DNA of 39,082 bases, from NCBI GenBank assembly GCA_003644265.1, contig QNBX01000022.1:1-39082 (forward strand), written 5' to 3'. The translations under genes and the position numbers were made by a program. The DNA comes from Planctomycetota bacterium. GTDB taxonomy: Bacteria; Planctomycetota; B15-G4. Below the pieces are notes generated by a model, which saw only the letters and a list, made by a program, of their open reading frames with translations, made no database searches and was not told the origin of the DNA. Within the stretch, counting starts at the first letter, position 1, and each line of letters starts with the position of its first letter. Shown here in pieces: positions 30,848-39,037 of the stretch.

Positions 30848-32104
30848 ATGGCAGCGGTGAATCGACGGCGGGTGGTTGTGACTGGCCTGGGGGCGTGCAC
30901 CTCCCTGGGCTTCAGTTTCGAGGACACGTGGGCTGGCCTCTTGGCTGGCAAGAGCGGCGTCACGCCCATCCGGCGCTTCGATCCGGAGGCCTATCGCACG
31001 CGCTTTGCGGCGCAGGTTCCCGAGTTCGAGCCCGCGCGCTTCTTCGACGAGCCCATGGTGGGCAAGAAGCTGGATCTGTTCACGCAGTTCAGCATCATCG
31101 CCGCAGAGGATTGCCTGCGTAGCTCAGGCGTCGAGCTCGGCTCGCTCGACCTGGAACGCTTCGGCTGCATCATGGGTACGGGCATCGGCGGCATCATGGC
31201 CATCGAGAGCCACCACGCCATCATCCTGGAGCGCGGCCCGCGCCGGGCCTCGCCGTTCTTCATCCCGAAGATGATGCCCAACGCCATGAGCGGACAGCTG
31301 TCCATCCGCTACGGCTTGCAGGGCACCAACTTTGCGACGAGCTCGGCCTGCGCATCGGCGGGTCACGCCCTGGGGCTGGCCCTGCGCAGCATCCAGTATG
31401 GCGAGGCCGACCTGATGCTCACCGGCGGCAGCGAGGCCGCCGTGTCCACCCAGGCGGTGGCGGCCTTTGGTGCCATGAAGGCCCTGTCGACGCGCAACGA
31501 CGACCCGCAGGCGGCCTGTCGCCCCTTCGACAAGGACCGCGACGGTTTCGTCATGGGCGAGGGCGCCGGCGTGCTGCTGATCGAGGAGCGTGAGCACGCG
31601 CTGGCTCGAGGCGCCGAGATCCTGGCTGAGTTCTCGGGCTACGGCTCCACGGCCGATGCGTTCCACATCACCCAGCCCAAGGAAGACGCGAGCGGTCCCT
31701 CGCGTGCCATCGAGCTGGCGCTGGCCGATGCCGGCGTCGCCCGCGACCAGGTGGGCTACGTCAACGCCCACGGCACCTCCACCCACTTCAATGACCTGGT
31801 GGAGACGCGGGCGCTGCACAACGTGTTCAAGCAGCACGCGCGCAAGCTGGCCATCTCCAGCTCCAAGTCCATGACCGGACATCTGCTGGGGGGCTCGGGG
31901 GCCATCGAGGCCTGCGCCACGGTCATGTCGCTGCACCAACAGCGCATCCACGCCACGCTCAACCACCACGCAGCGGGCGAGGGCTGTGATCTGGACTATG
32001 TGCCGGGTGAGCCACGCGCGCTGGACTTCTCCCACGCCATCAGCAACTCGCTGGGCTTCGGCGGGCACAACGTGTGCCTGGCCTTCAGCCGGCATGAGGC
32101 CTGA
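30848..32104 (+). CDS. fabF: 3-oxoacyl-ACP synthase II
   Basis: The condensing enzyme of fatty-acid elongation, 418 residues. The Cys-His-His triad is Cys168 (TSSACASAG), His308 (NAHGTSTHFND) and His345 (MTGHLLGGSGAIE). The N-terminal RRRVVVTGLGACTSLG and the C-terminal SNSLGFGGHNVCLAF are typical of FabF rather than FabB. ATG at 30848 follows acpP by 19 bases. It is the last of the fab genes here. Confidence 0.97.
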   Translation: MAAVNRRRVVVTGLGACTSLGFSFEDTWAGLLAGKSGVTPIRRFDPEAYRTRFAAQVPEFEPARFFDEPMVGKKLDLFTQFSIIAAEDCLRSSGVELGSLDLERFGCIMGTGIGGIMAIESHHAIILERGPRRASPFFIPKMMPNAMSGQLSIRYGLQGTNFATSSACASAGHALGLALRSIQYGEADLMLTGGSEAAVSTQAVAAFGAMKALSTRNDDPQAACRPFDKDRDGFVMGEGAGVLLIEEREHALARGAEILAEFSGYGSTADAFHITQPKEDASGPSRAIELALADAGVARDQVGYVNAHGTSTHFNDLVETRALHNVFKQHARKLAISSSKSMTGHLLGGSGAIEACATVMSLHQQRIHATLNHHAAGEGCDLDYVPGEPRALDFSHAISNSLGFGGHNVCLAFSRHEA

Positions 32105-32149
32105 GTCCAGAGCCCGCGGCAGAGCCGAGAACCCAAGGGGCTGACGGAC

Positions 32150-33559
32150 GTGGCGACGGGCGCAGACAGCGGCACACCCCAGGACCGGCTGCGCCGTGTG
32201 CGTGCGGCCCTGGCGGAGGTCTCGCAGGAACACGTACTGCGCTTTGCCGAGGCCCTGGACCCGCAGCAACTCGACGGGTTGCTGGGCCAGATCGAGGGCC
32301 TCGACCTGCCGCGCGTGGCCCGTTCGATCGAGGCGGTGCTGAACGAGCAGGCCAGCGCGCCGGGCCAGCCCGAACCCCCCGATGTGATCGAGCTCCCGGC
32401 CTGTGCCGAGAGCGAGGCCCGTGACCGCGAGGCACGCGCCGCCGGCGAGCAGGCCCTGGCGGACGGCAAGGTCGGCGCGTTCCTGGTGGCTGGAGGCCAG
32501 GGCACGCGGCTGGGTTTCGACGGGCCCAAGGGCCGCTTCCCCGTGGGCCCGCTCACGCGTCGCAGCCTGTTTGCCTATCACGCCCAGCGCGTGCTGGCCA
32601 GCTGCCGTCGCTACGGATCCACGCTTCCGTACTACGTCATGACCAGCCCGGCCAATCACGCGGACACCGTGGCGGCCTTCCAGGAGGCGCAGTGGTTCGG
32701 CCTGGCGCCCGAGCAGGTCATGTTCCTGACCCAAGGCACGCTGCCCGCCATCGACCACGACGGGCGCATGCTGCTGGCGCAGAAGCACCAGCTGGCCCTC
32801 AGCCCCGACGGGCACGGCGGCTGCCTGGCGGCGCTGGACGCCAGCGGCGCGCTGGACGACATGGCCGCGCGCGGCGTCGAGCAGCTGTTCTACTTCCAGG
32901 TCGACAACCCGCTGGCGCCGGTGTTCGATCCCCTCTTCATCGGACACCACCTCCTGGCCCGGGCCCAGATGTCCAGCAAGGTCATCGACAAGACCGACCC
33001 CGGTGAGAAGGTCGGCGTGGTGTCCCGACGCGACGGGCGTCACCTTGTGCTGGAGTACTCGGACCTGCCAGACGCGCTGGCCAACGCGCGCGACCCGGAC
33101 GGCCGGCTGCGTTACCGCGCGGGCAGCATCGCCATCCACATGTTCGAGCTGGAGTTTGTGCGCAGGCTGCTCGCCTCCGGGACGGGCATGCCGGTGCACC
33201 GCGCCCACAAGCGTGTGCCCTACGTCGACCAGCAGGGCCAGCTGGTCCAGCCCGGCGAGCCCAACGCCATCAAGATGGAGCTGTTCGTCTTTGATGCGCT
33301 GCTCGCCGCGGAGCGCGTGGTCACGCAGGTCGTGCGACGCGAAGACGAGTTCGCGCCGGTCAAGAACGCCGATGGCAACGACAGCCCCGCCAGCGCCCAC
33401 GCGGCCCTGGTGAGCCAGGCCAAGCGCTGGATGTCCGCGGCCGGCCGTGAGGCGCCGGAGGGCGACGCCGAGGTCGGGCCGCTGTACGCCCTGGATTGCG
33501 AGGACTTCGCTGCTAACCTCACGCTGGCCGACTACGGTCCGGTGTTCGACCGGGCCTGA
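32150..33559 (+). CDS. UDP-N-acetylhexosamine pyrophosphorylase-like (UAP/UDPGP family) nucleotidyltransferase
   Basis: A 469-residue member of the eukaryote-type UDPGP family, related to UAP1/QRI1, which makes UDP-GlcNAc or UDP-GalNAc from UTP and the hexosamine 1-phosphate. The nucleotide loop is FLVAGGQGTRLGFDGPKGRFPVG in separate short blocks (LVAGGQGTRLG then GPKG), followed by YVMTSPANH, the FLTQGTLPAID region, DGHGG and FYFQVDNPLAPVFDP, all family motifs. It is unrelated in sequence to GlmU, the usual bacterial enzyme. GTG at 32150 has an AAGGGG upstream. It follows fabF and precedes ddl and dapB, so envelope precursor supply is a sensible role. Exact sugar specificity is not readable. 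Confidence 0.86.
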   Translation: MATGADSGTPQDRLRRVRAALAEVSQEHVLRFAEALDPQQLDGLLGQIEGLDLPRVARSIEAVLNEQASAPGQPEPPDVIELPACAESEARDREARAAGEQALADGKVGAFLVAGGQGTRLGFDGPKGRFPVGPLTRRSLFAYHAQRVLASCRRYGSTLPYYVMTSPANHADTVAAFQEAQWFGLAPEQVMFLTQGTLPAIDHDGRMLLAQKHQLALSPDGHGGCLAALDASGALDDMAARGVEQLFYFQVDNPLAPVFDPLFIGHHLLARAQMSSKVIDKTDPGEKVGVVSRRDGRHLVLEYSDLPDALANARDPDGRLRYRAGSIAIHMFELEFVRRLLASGTGMPVHRAHKRVPYVDQQGQLVQPGEPNAIKMELFVFDALLAAERVVTQVVRREDEFAPVKNADGNDSPASAHAALVSQAKRWMSAAGREAPEGDAEVGPLYALDCEDFAANLTLADYGPVFDRA

Positions 33560-33580
33560 AGGCCTGCAGGAGTCGCTGCC

Positions 33581-34582
33581 GTGGCGCGCGTCGCCGTTCT
33601 GGCCGGAGGCCCGTCCTCCGAACACGAGGTCTCGCTGCTCAGCTCCCGCTGCCTGGCGGGCTGGCTGCGCGAGGCCGGACATCAGGTCCGTCTGGTGCTC
33701 ATCGGACGGGACGAGCGCTGGCATCTCGGCGCGCCGGGCGCTGACCTCGACGCGGCTGGCGAGGCTGCGGGGCAGCAGGCCGCTGCGGCCCTGGAGCAGC
33801 TGGCCGCCGCCCGTGAGACCGCCTTCCTCGGACTGCACGGCCCCTACGGCGAGGACGGCACCGTGCAGCGCCTGCTGCAAGACGCCGGCGTGCCCTTCAC
33901 CGGATCGGGCCCCCAGGCCTCGGCCATCTGCATGGACAAGGAGCTGTCCAAGCTGGCGGCTCAACGCCTGGGTGGGCGCTGCGCCGGCCACCAACTGGTG
34001 GGGGGGCTCAACCCGCCGCTGATCCGCATCGCCCGCACGGTGGGCTATCCCTGCTTCGTCAAGCCGCTGTCATGCGGCTCCAGCGTGGGCGCCGGCCGAG
34101 TCGACGACGAGGCCGGGCTGACCCCGGCCGTGGCTGCCGCGCAAGCCGCCGACCCCCACGCCAAGGCGCTGGTGGAGGAGTTCATCCCGGGCCTGGAGGC
34201 CACCTGCGCGGTGCTGCGCCTGGAGGGCCAAGCGCGCGCCATGCCGCTGGTGAGCATCCACCCCGGCGAGGACTTCTACGACTACCGCGCCAAGTACGAG
34301 TCGGAGCAGACCGTGCTGACGTGCCCCGCAGCGCTCGCGCCCGAGGTGACCGAGTCGATCCAGCGCCTGGCCCTGGCCATGTACGAGTCGTTGGAGCTGC
34401 GCGGCGCGGCGCGGCTGGACGTGATCCTGAGGGAGCACGATGGGCAGCCCGTGTTCCTGGAGCTCAACACCCTGCCTGGCTTCACCGACCACAGCCTCGT
34501 GCCCCTGGCGTGTCGAGCGGCCGGACTGCCTCCGGTGCAGGTGGTGCAGGCCATCCTCGACGACGCGAACCCGCCCCTGTGA
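33581..34582 (+). CDS. ddl: D-alanine--D-alanine ligase
   Basis: An ATP-grasp ligase that makes the D-Ala-D-Ala end of peptidoglycan stem peptides. The 333-residue product has AVLAGGPSSEHEVSLLS, GLHGPYGEDGTVQ, MDKELSK, the ATP-grasp strands around CFVKPLSCGSSVGA, YDYRAKY and LELNTLPGFTDHS. GTG at 33581 gives the normal N-terminus and lies 21 bases after the UAP-like stop. Its stop overlaps the dapB start as GTGA. The Tyr in YDYRAKY is consistent with a normal D-Ala-D-Ala rather than D-Ala-D-lactate enzyme, though that is only suggestive. Confidence 0.95.
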   Translation: MARVAVLAGGPSSEHEVSLLSSRCLAGWLREAGHQVRLVLIGRDERWHLGAPGADLDAAGEAAGQQAAAALEQLAAARETAFLGLHGPYGEDGTVQRLLQDAGVPFTGSGPQASAICMDKELSKLAAQRLGGRCAGHQLVGGLNPPLIRIARTVGYPCFVKPLSCGSSVGAGRVDDEAGLTPAVAAAQAADPHAKALVEEFIPGLEATCAVLRLEGQARAMPLVSIHPGEDFYDYRAKYESEQTVLTCPAALAPEVTESIQRLALAMYESLELRGAARLDVILREHDGQPVFLELNTLPGFTDHSLVPLACRAAGLPPVQVVQAILDDANPPL

Positions 34583-35265
34583 GCGGCGCGCTCGCGGTGT
34601 GTGTGGCCGGCGCCCGAGGCCGCCTGGGCTCGCTGGTCTGCGAGGCCGTGGCGGCCGCGCCCGACCTGAACCTGAGCGCCACGCTGGTGCGTGGTCAGCG
34701 CGCCAGCGAGGTGCTCTCCGGCGCCACGCTCGATGTGCTGGTGGACGTCAGCCTGGCGCCCGCCTCGCGCCAACTGGTCCCCCTGGCCCTGGAGCTGGGC
34801 ATCGCGACGGTGGTGGGCACCAGCGGCCTGTCCGGCTCGGACCTGGAGGCCATGGACCAGGCCAGCCGGCGCGCGGGTGTGGGCGCCCTGGTGGTGCCCA
34901 ACTTCTCGCTGGGAGCCGTGCTTCAGATGCAGGCCGCCGCCGCCATCGCCCCGCATCTGCCCTGCCGCAGGCTGCTCGAGACCCATCACCCCGCCAAGCG
35001 CGACGCGCCCTCCGCCACTGCCCTGGCCACCGCCGCCGCCGTGGCCGCGGCCACGGGCGGCCACGCGCCGGCCATCACCAGCGAACGGCGCGAGGGCTGC
35101 GTGGCCCGGCAGGAGCTGCGCTTCGGCGACGAAGCCGAGCAGCTCACGCTGGTGCATGAGGTGGCCGACCGACGCGCCTATTTGCCCGGAGTGCTGCTGG
35201 CCGTGCGCCGGGTGCGGTCCCTGCGCGGGTTGCACCAGGGCCTGGCCGCCGTGCTGGAGTGTTGA
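34579..35265 (+). CDS. dapB: 4-hydroxy-tetrahydrodipicolinate reductase, short form
   Basis: Reduces the dihydrodipicolinate intermediate in lysine and diaminopimelate synthesis, feeding peptidoglycan. The 228-residue product shows the nucleotide motif VAGARGRLG (9-17), VLVDVSLAPAS, VVGTSGL, VPNFSLGAVL, and the catalytic ETHHPAKRDAPSATA with His136/137 and Lys140. It is about 20-40 residues shorter than usual, the loss lying in the nucleotide domain between the first strand and VLVDVS. GTG at 34579 overlaps the ddl stop by four bases. The ddl-dapB link fits shared wall precursor synthesis. Confidence 0.9.
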   Translation: MSGALAVCVAGARGRLGSLVCEAVAAAPDLNLSATLVRGQRASEVLSGATLDVLVDVSLAPASRQLVPLALELGIATVVGTSGLSGSDLEAMDQASRRAGVGALVVPNFSLGAVLQMQAAAAIAPHLPCRRLLETHHPAKRDAPSATALATAAAVAAATGGHAPAITSERREGCVARQELRFGDEAEQLTLVHEVADRRAYLPGVLLAVRRVRSLRGLHQGLAAVLEC

Positions 35266-35398
35266 CGGGGCACCGCGCCGCGGGCTGCAATGTCCGCGCG
35301 CTGTCCAGGACGGCTCGCGCAGGCGAGACCTGAACAGCCCGGGCGCGCGCTGGCGGAGACCCCGCCGCCGCGCTGCCTGACGAACGAGCAACACCTGA

Positions 35399-35487
35399 GC
35401 CAGAGTGGCGGAACCGGTAGACGCGGCGGATTCAAAATCCGCAGCCCTTCATCGGGCGTGGGGGTTCGAGTCCCCCCTCTGGCACCA
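35399..35487 (+). tRNA. tRNA-Leu (anticodon CAA)
   Basis: A class II tRNA. The acceptor GCCAGAG pairs with CTCTGGC, discriminator A and encoded CCA (35485-35487) follow, the anticodon stem GCGGA/TCCGC holds a loop with CAA, and a long variable arm and GGTTCGAGTCC T-loop are present. It reads UUG codons. It stands 133 bases after dapB. Confidence 0.97.
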
Positions 35488-35523
35488 TCTGTTCCGGCGA
35501 GCAGACGGACGCGGCGGCGAGCC

Positions 35524-35594
35524 GGCTCGGCCCCGGCTCGGCCCCGGCTCGGCCCCGGCTCGGCCCCGGCTCGGCCCCGGCTCGGCTCGGCCCC
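35524..35594. repeat. 11-bp GC-rich tandem repeat
   Basis: Five back-to-back copies of GGCTCGGCCCC (35524-35578), a 5-base partial copy, then a sixth full copy (35584-35594). It lies between tRNA-Leu(CAA) and the 3' end of a convergent small membrane gene. The unit contains GGC...GCC and could form stacked hairpins. No coding frame through it looks genuine. Confidence 0.9.
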
Positions 35595-35657
35595 ACAGCA
35601 GGCCAGCCTCGTCGGCGCCGGCCCGGCCTGCAGGCCCGCCGCCGCTCGGCGCCCTGC

Positions 35658-35966
35658 TCAGCCGCGCCAGGCTCGCCAGTCGGCGTCCGCCGGCGGTGCT
35701 TCGTCGTCCGGAGCCTGGCCGTCCGATCCCCGCGGCGAGCGCTCGCCGGCTCCCTGGTCTGCCCGGCTGCGCAGGCCCATCAGCCGGAAAATGAGCAGCT
35801 GCAGCCCTAGGAAGGCGCTGACCGCCCCGGCCAGCAGCAGCACCACGGCGCCGCCCTGGGGCAACATCACCGCGGAAGCCAGTCCCGCCAACCCCAGGCC
35901 CAGCAGCAGCAGCAGCCCGATCAGCAGGGCGCTGCTCGCGATCGATGAGAGACGCTTGGCACGCAC
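35658..35966 (-). CDS. Small two-helix membrane protein, unknown
   Basis: A predicted 102-residue protein from GTG 35966. After a short basic start (VRAKRLSS) come two hydrophobic helices, about residues 10-32 and 38-60, separated by a short loop with MLPQGG, then a polar, Asp/Glu- and Pro-rich cytoplasmic tail ending WRAWRG. It resembles small DUF-type membrane proteins but I cannot name the family. The frame upstream of 35966 remains open to 36230 but that part is compositionally noncoding and overlaps the rhodanese gene antisense. It diverges from the rhodanese gene. Confidence 0.5.
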   Translation of the reverse strand: MRAKRLSSIASSALLIGLLLLLGLGLAGLASAVMLPQGGAVVLLLAGAVSAFLGLQLLIFRLMGLRSRADQGAGERSPRGSDGQAPDDEAPPADADWRAWRG

Positions 35967-36076
35967 TTCGGGACGATAGCACGCCCGCCAGAGAGGCCTG
36001 GGTCCAGCGGGGAGGGCTGTGGCAAACTCCAACGCTGCTTCCGCGCGCTGCGTTTCGCTAGGCCCTGGCCCCGCAC

Positions 36077-36637
36077 ATGGAGACCCGCTTGGCTGCCACG
36101 CTCTGGGAGGCCGTTCTGGTCCTGACCGTCGGGGTGGCCCTGGCCTTCGGCGCCAACGCCGCTCGCGCCCGCGGGCTCTCGCTGGAGCGGGACTACTTCC
36201 CGGCAGACACGCCATCCACGCCGGACGCATCCGCCGGCAGCGCCGCGGATCCCATCTTGGCGCGTCTCGCCTCCAAGGGCCTGCGCGCCATCTCGCACGA
36301 CGAACTGGTGGCGCTCACCGAGGACCCCCTGTTCGAGGCCGGCGCCTACCTGCTGGTGGACGCCCGCCGCGCGGATCAGTTTGCCGAGGGGCACCTGCCC
36401 GGCGCCGTGCACCTCGACCCCTTCTATCCGGACGAGGGCCTGAACGACGTGCTGCTGCTGATGCCCGCGGCTCAGCGCATCATCGTCTACTGTCTGGGTG
36501 GCGAGTGCGAAGACAGCGAGAGCGCGGCGCTGCTGCTGAAACAGTTCGGTGCCAGCCCCGAGCAGCTCGCGGTCTATGCCGGCGGCATCAGCGCCTGGCG
36601 AGCAGCCGGCCTGCCCCTGGAAGCGGAGCAGCCATGA
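36077..36637 (+). CDS. Membrane-anchored rhodanese-domain protein
   Basis: A 186-residue protein with an N-terminal hydrophobic anchor (about 8-28) and one rhodanese domain facing the periplasm. The domain has LLVDARRADQFAEGHLPGAVHLDP and the active-site loop starting at Cys139 (YCLGGECEDSE), then LAVYAGGISAWRAAGLP. Such proteins handle sulfane sulfur or thiol transfer. The stop overlaps the start of a DoxX/MauE-like gene (ATGA). Rhodanese-DoxX pairs are common, and a joint thiol or redox role in the periplasm is likely but unproven. Confidence 0.9.
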   Translation: METRLAATLWEAVLVLTVGVALAFGANAARARGLSLERDYFPADTPSTPDASAGSAADPILARLASKGLRAISHDELVALTEDPLFEAGAYLLVDARRADQFAEGHLPGAVHLDPFYPDEGLNDVLLLMPAAQRIIVYCLGGECEDSESAALLLKQFGASPEQLAVYAGGISAWRAAGLPLEAEQP

Positions 36638-37146
36638 GCGCCCCCGGCCTCTGCACCCGCCTGAACCGCAGCGGCTGGCCGCAGCTCGTGGCGCGACTGG
36701 TGCTGGGCTTGGTGTTCGTGCGTATGGGGCTGTCCAAGGTCGAGGACCCGGTGGCCTTCCTGAAGCTGCTGCGGGAGTACGAGCTGGCGCCGGCCGGCGC
36801 GCCCTGGGCGCTGAACACCCTGGCCATCAGCATCCCCTGGCTCGAGATCTGGCTGGGTGGCCTGCTGCTGTTGGGGGTGGCCGTGCGCGGCGTGGCCCTG
36901 TCGCTGCTGGGTCTGCTGCTGGCCTTCAGCGTCGCCGTGTCGCAGCGGGCCCTCGCCATCTCAGCCGCCGAGGGCATCGCCCTGTGTGACGTGGCCTTCG
37001 ATTGCGGCTGCGGCGGAGGCGTGGAGTTTGCCTGCTCAAAAGTGCCAGAAAACCTGGCCCTGATGCTTCTTGCGTGGATGGCAGCGGTTAGCCGGAGCTC
37101 GCTTCTCTGCGTGCGGCGTCGCCTGTTGTCGCGTGACTCCCTGTAA
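36634..37146 (+). CDS. DoxX/MauE-family membrane protein
   Basis: A four-helix membrane protein of 170 residues. The N-terminal LVLGLVFVRMGLSKVEDPVAFLKLLREYEL is typical of the MauE/DoxX group, and the C-terminal part has the Cys cluster DCGCGGGVEFAC characteristic of members that work with thiol or rhodanese partners. ATG at 36634 overlaps the rhodanese stop by four bases. The protein probably passes electrons or supports sulfur transfer from its membrane position; this is inferred from the pairing. Confidence 0.85.
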   Translation: MSAPGLCTRLNRSGWPQLVARLVLGLVFVRMGLSKVEDPVAFLKLLREYELAPAGAPWALNTLAISIPWLEIWLGGLLLLGVAVRGVALSLLGLLLAFSVAVSQRALAISAAEGIALCDVAFDCGCGGGVEFACSKVPENLALMLLAWMAAVSRSSLLCVRRRLLSRDSL

Positions 37147-37187
37147 GCTGCCACCCGACTCAGCCCCGGTCCCGCCCCCGCTCGAGA

Positions 37188-38846
37188 ATGCCGTTGCGCC
37201 CTCGCCTCCGCTCACGTGGCGCCGCCCTGCTGGCGGGCCTGACCCTGCTCTCCCTGCTGCCTGTGGCCAGCGTCTCAGCTCAGACCTACCCGGTCGAGTC
37301 CATCGGACCGCCCAAGCCGGTCCCTGCGCCGGACCCCGCGCCTCTCGAGGCCTTCGCCGGTGGCCTGGCCAGCGGCGGACAGACCATCGCCGTGGGCTCC
37401 CCGGCCGCCGACGGGCTGCGCGGCAAGGTCGAGCTGCTCGATCGGAGCGGCGACAGCTTCCAGCTGGTGGACACGCTCGCGCCCGCCAGCCTGCCCGCTC
37501 GCGCGGGTTTTGGCGGAGCCATCGAGCTGGACGGCGACACCCTGGCCGTCGGGGCACCCAATCCTCACTATCCGTCCAGCTCGCCAGGCGCTGTCTGGAT
37601 CTTCGTGCGCAGCGGCGGGGCGTTCGTGTTCCAGCAGGAGCTTGTGCCGGCCTCGGCTCTACTGGGCGATCAGTTCGGACGCTCGCTCGCGCTGGACGGC
37701 GAGCGCTTGCTGGTGGGCGCTCCCTTCGACGACGACCTGGGCGCCCAGTCCGGATCAGCGTTTGTCTTTGAGCGCGTCGGCGAGGTCTGGACCGAGACCG
37801 CCCAACTGCTCCCCAACGACGGCGCCAGCGGCGATCAGTTCGGGCGCTCGGTGGCGCTGTCTGGCGACACGGCTCTGGTGGGGGCCTGGCTCTCCGATGC
37901 GGCCACGGATGATGACGACGCGCCGGTCTCCGACGCAGGGGCCGCCTACGTCTTCGTCACCGAGGACGACGTGCTCTGGAGCCAGCAGGCACAGCTGCTC
38001 GATGAGGCCGAGCCTGAGCCCTCCGACCACATGGGTCAGAGCGTGGGGCTGCATGAGGATCACGCGCTGGTCGGTGCCCCCCGCGACGACATGCTGGCGG
38101 ACGACACCGGCGTGGTGCACCACTTCGCGCGCGCCGCGGACACGTGGAGCCTGACCCGCACGTTCCAGGAGTTGGGCGTCACGCCGGGCGGCCAGTTCGG
38201 GAGCTCGATGTCGAGCGTCAACAATCTGCTGCTGGTGGGCTCACCGTATTCCGGCATCAACGCCAAGGGCCGCGCCATCGTGTTCGAGCGCGACGACCAA
38301 GGCGACTACAGCCAGATCAAGAAACTCGAGAGCTTCTTGGTTCCCGACCAGAGCCACTTCGGGACCACCGTCGCGGCGGGCAGCTCGCACCTGCTCTTTG
38401 GCGCGCCCACGGCGGACGGCGCGGCCAGCGACGGCGGCGCCTTGCTCAACTCGCCCCTGAGCCTGTCCGGCAACTGGATCTCGCTGGGCAAGGCCCTGGC
38501 CGGGACCAACGGCGAGCCGGTGCTCAGCGGCACCGGCACGATCATCATGGACGAGCCCTTCGAGCTCAGCATGTCGAACGGCCTGCCCAACTCCTCAGTG
38601 GCCATGATCATGGGCTTCACCGAGGTGTGTGCGCCGTTCAAGGGCGGCTTCCTGGTGCCCTCGACCGACTTCATCTTCTACGACCTGATCACGGACGGGA
38701 CCGGCTCCATGACCCTCGGCGGCGACTGGCCCACGGGCTTTTCCGGTCCCTGGGATGCGGTCTTCCAGGTCTGGTTCCCGGACCCGGGCGCCGTGCACGG
38801 CTTCGCGGCCAGCAACGGCCTGCTGGGGGAAGTGCCGCCCGGCTGA
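37188..38846 (+). CDS. Secreted seven-repeat FG-GAP beta-propeller protein
   Basis: A 552-residue exported protein. ATG at 37188 gives an Arg-rich n-region, a hydrophobic core and cleavage near VSAQ. Seven FG-GAP-type repeats follow: GGQTIAVGSPAAD, DGDTLAVGAPNPH, DGERLLVGAPFDDD, SGDTALVGAWLSDA, EDHALVGAPRDDM, NNLLLVGSPYSG and SSHLLFGAPTADG, matching a seven-bladed, integrin-alpha-like propeller with Asp-rich calcium loops. The last ~120 residues form a separate beta-rich domain ending FAASNGLLGEVPPG. Families like this are often multiplied in planctomycete genomes (from memory). It is monocistronic. Ligand unknown. Confidence 0.88.
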   Translation: MPLRPRLRSRGAALLAGLTLLSLLPVASVSAQTYPVESIGPPKPVPAPDPAPLEAFAGGLASGGQTIAVGSPAADGLRGKVELLDRSGDSFQLVDTLAPASLPARAGFGGAIELDGDTLAVGAPNPHYPSSSPGAVWIFVRSGGAFVFQQELVPASALLGDQFGRSLALDGERLLVGAPFDDDLGAQSGSAFVFERVGEVWTETAQLLPNDGASGDQFGRSVALSGDTALVGAWLSDAATDDDDAPVSDAGAAYVFVTEDDVLWSQQAQLLDEAEPEPSDHMGQSVGLHEDHALVGAPRDDMLADDTGVVHHFARAADTWSLTRTFQELGVTPGGQFGSSMSSVNNLLLVGSPYSGINAKGRAIVFERDDQGDYSQIKKLESFLVPDQSHFGTTVAAGSSHLLFGAPTADGAASDGGALLNSPLSLSGNWISLGKALAGTNGEPVLSGTGTIIMDEPFELSMSNGLPNSSVAMIMGFTEVCAPFKGGFLVPSTDFIFYDLITDGTGSMTLGGDWPTGFSGPWDAVFQVWFPDPGAVHGFAASNGLLGEVPPG

Positions 38847-38879
38847 GCGCGCTCCACGGGCTGCTCGGGCCACGGACTG

Positions 38880-38905
38880 GCCGCCGCTCGTGCGACGACG
38901 GCGGC
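38880..38905. terminator. Hairpin between the FG-GAP gene and tRNA-Val
   Basis: GCCGCCG (38880-38886) pairs with CGGCGGC (38899-38905); with one bulged C the stem extends by TCG/CGA. No T tract follows on either strand, so termination is possible but unproven. Confidence 0.3.
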
Positions 38906-38961
38906 GAGGGGGCCGCTGGGCGCCTGCCGGCCGTGCCCCTCGATCGATTCGGGGGAAGAAC

Positions 38962-39037
38962 TGGTGGGCGAGAAGGGATTCGAACCCCTGACCCCCTGGT
39001 TGTGATCCAGGTGCGCTACCAACTGCGCCACTCGCCC
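38962..39037 (-). tRNA. tRNA-Val (anticodon CAC)
   Basis: A 76-base cloverleaf on the minus strand. The acceptor GGGCGAG pairs with CTCGCCC, CCA is encoded (38962-38964), the anticodon stem CCTGG/CCAGG encloses ATCACAA with anticodon CAC, and the T-loop is GGTTCGAATCC. It reads GUG. The DNA-strand triplet read the wrong way round (GTG) would suggest His, but the acceptor lacks the His-specific G-1 pairing. Confidence 0.95.

Noticed and set aside
35399..35594. Integrated element at tRNA-Leu(CAA)
   Set aside because: No integrase, no duplicated tRNA end and no cargo; the following genes look like ordinary chromosome.
35290..35979. Plus-strand ORFs across tRNA-Leu(CAA) and the 11-bp repeat
   Set aside because: They read through a tRNA and a tandem repeat with Arg/Pro/Ala-rich composition; the minus-strand two-helix protein is a better explanation of 35658-35966.
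38962..39037. tRNA-His
   Set aside because: Reading the minus strand 5'->3' the anticodon is CAC (Val); GTG appears only on the plus strand.
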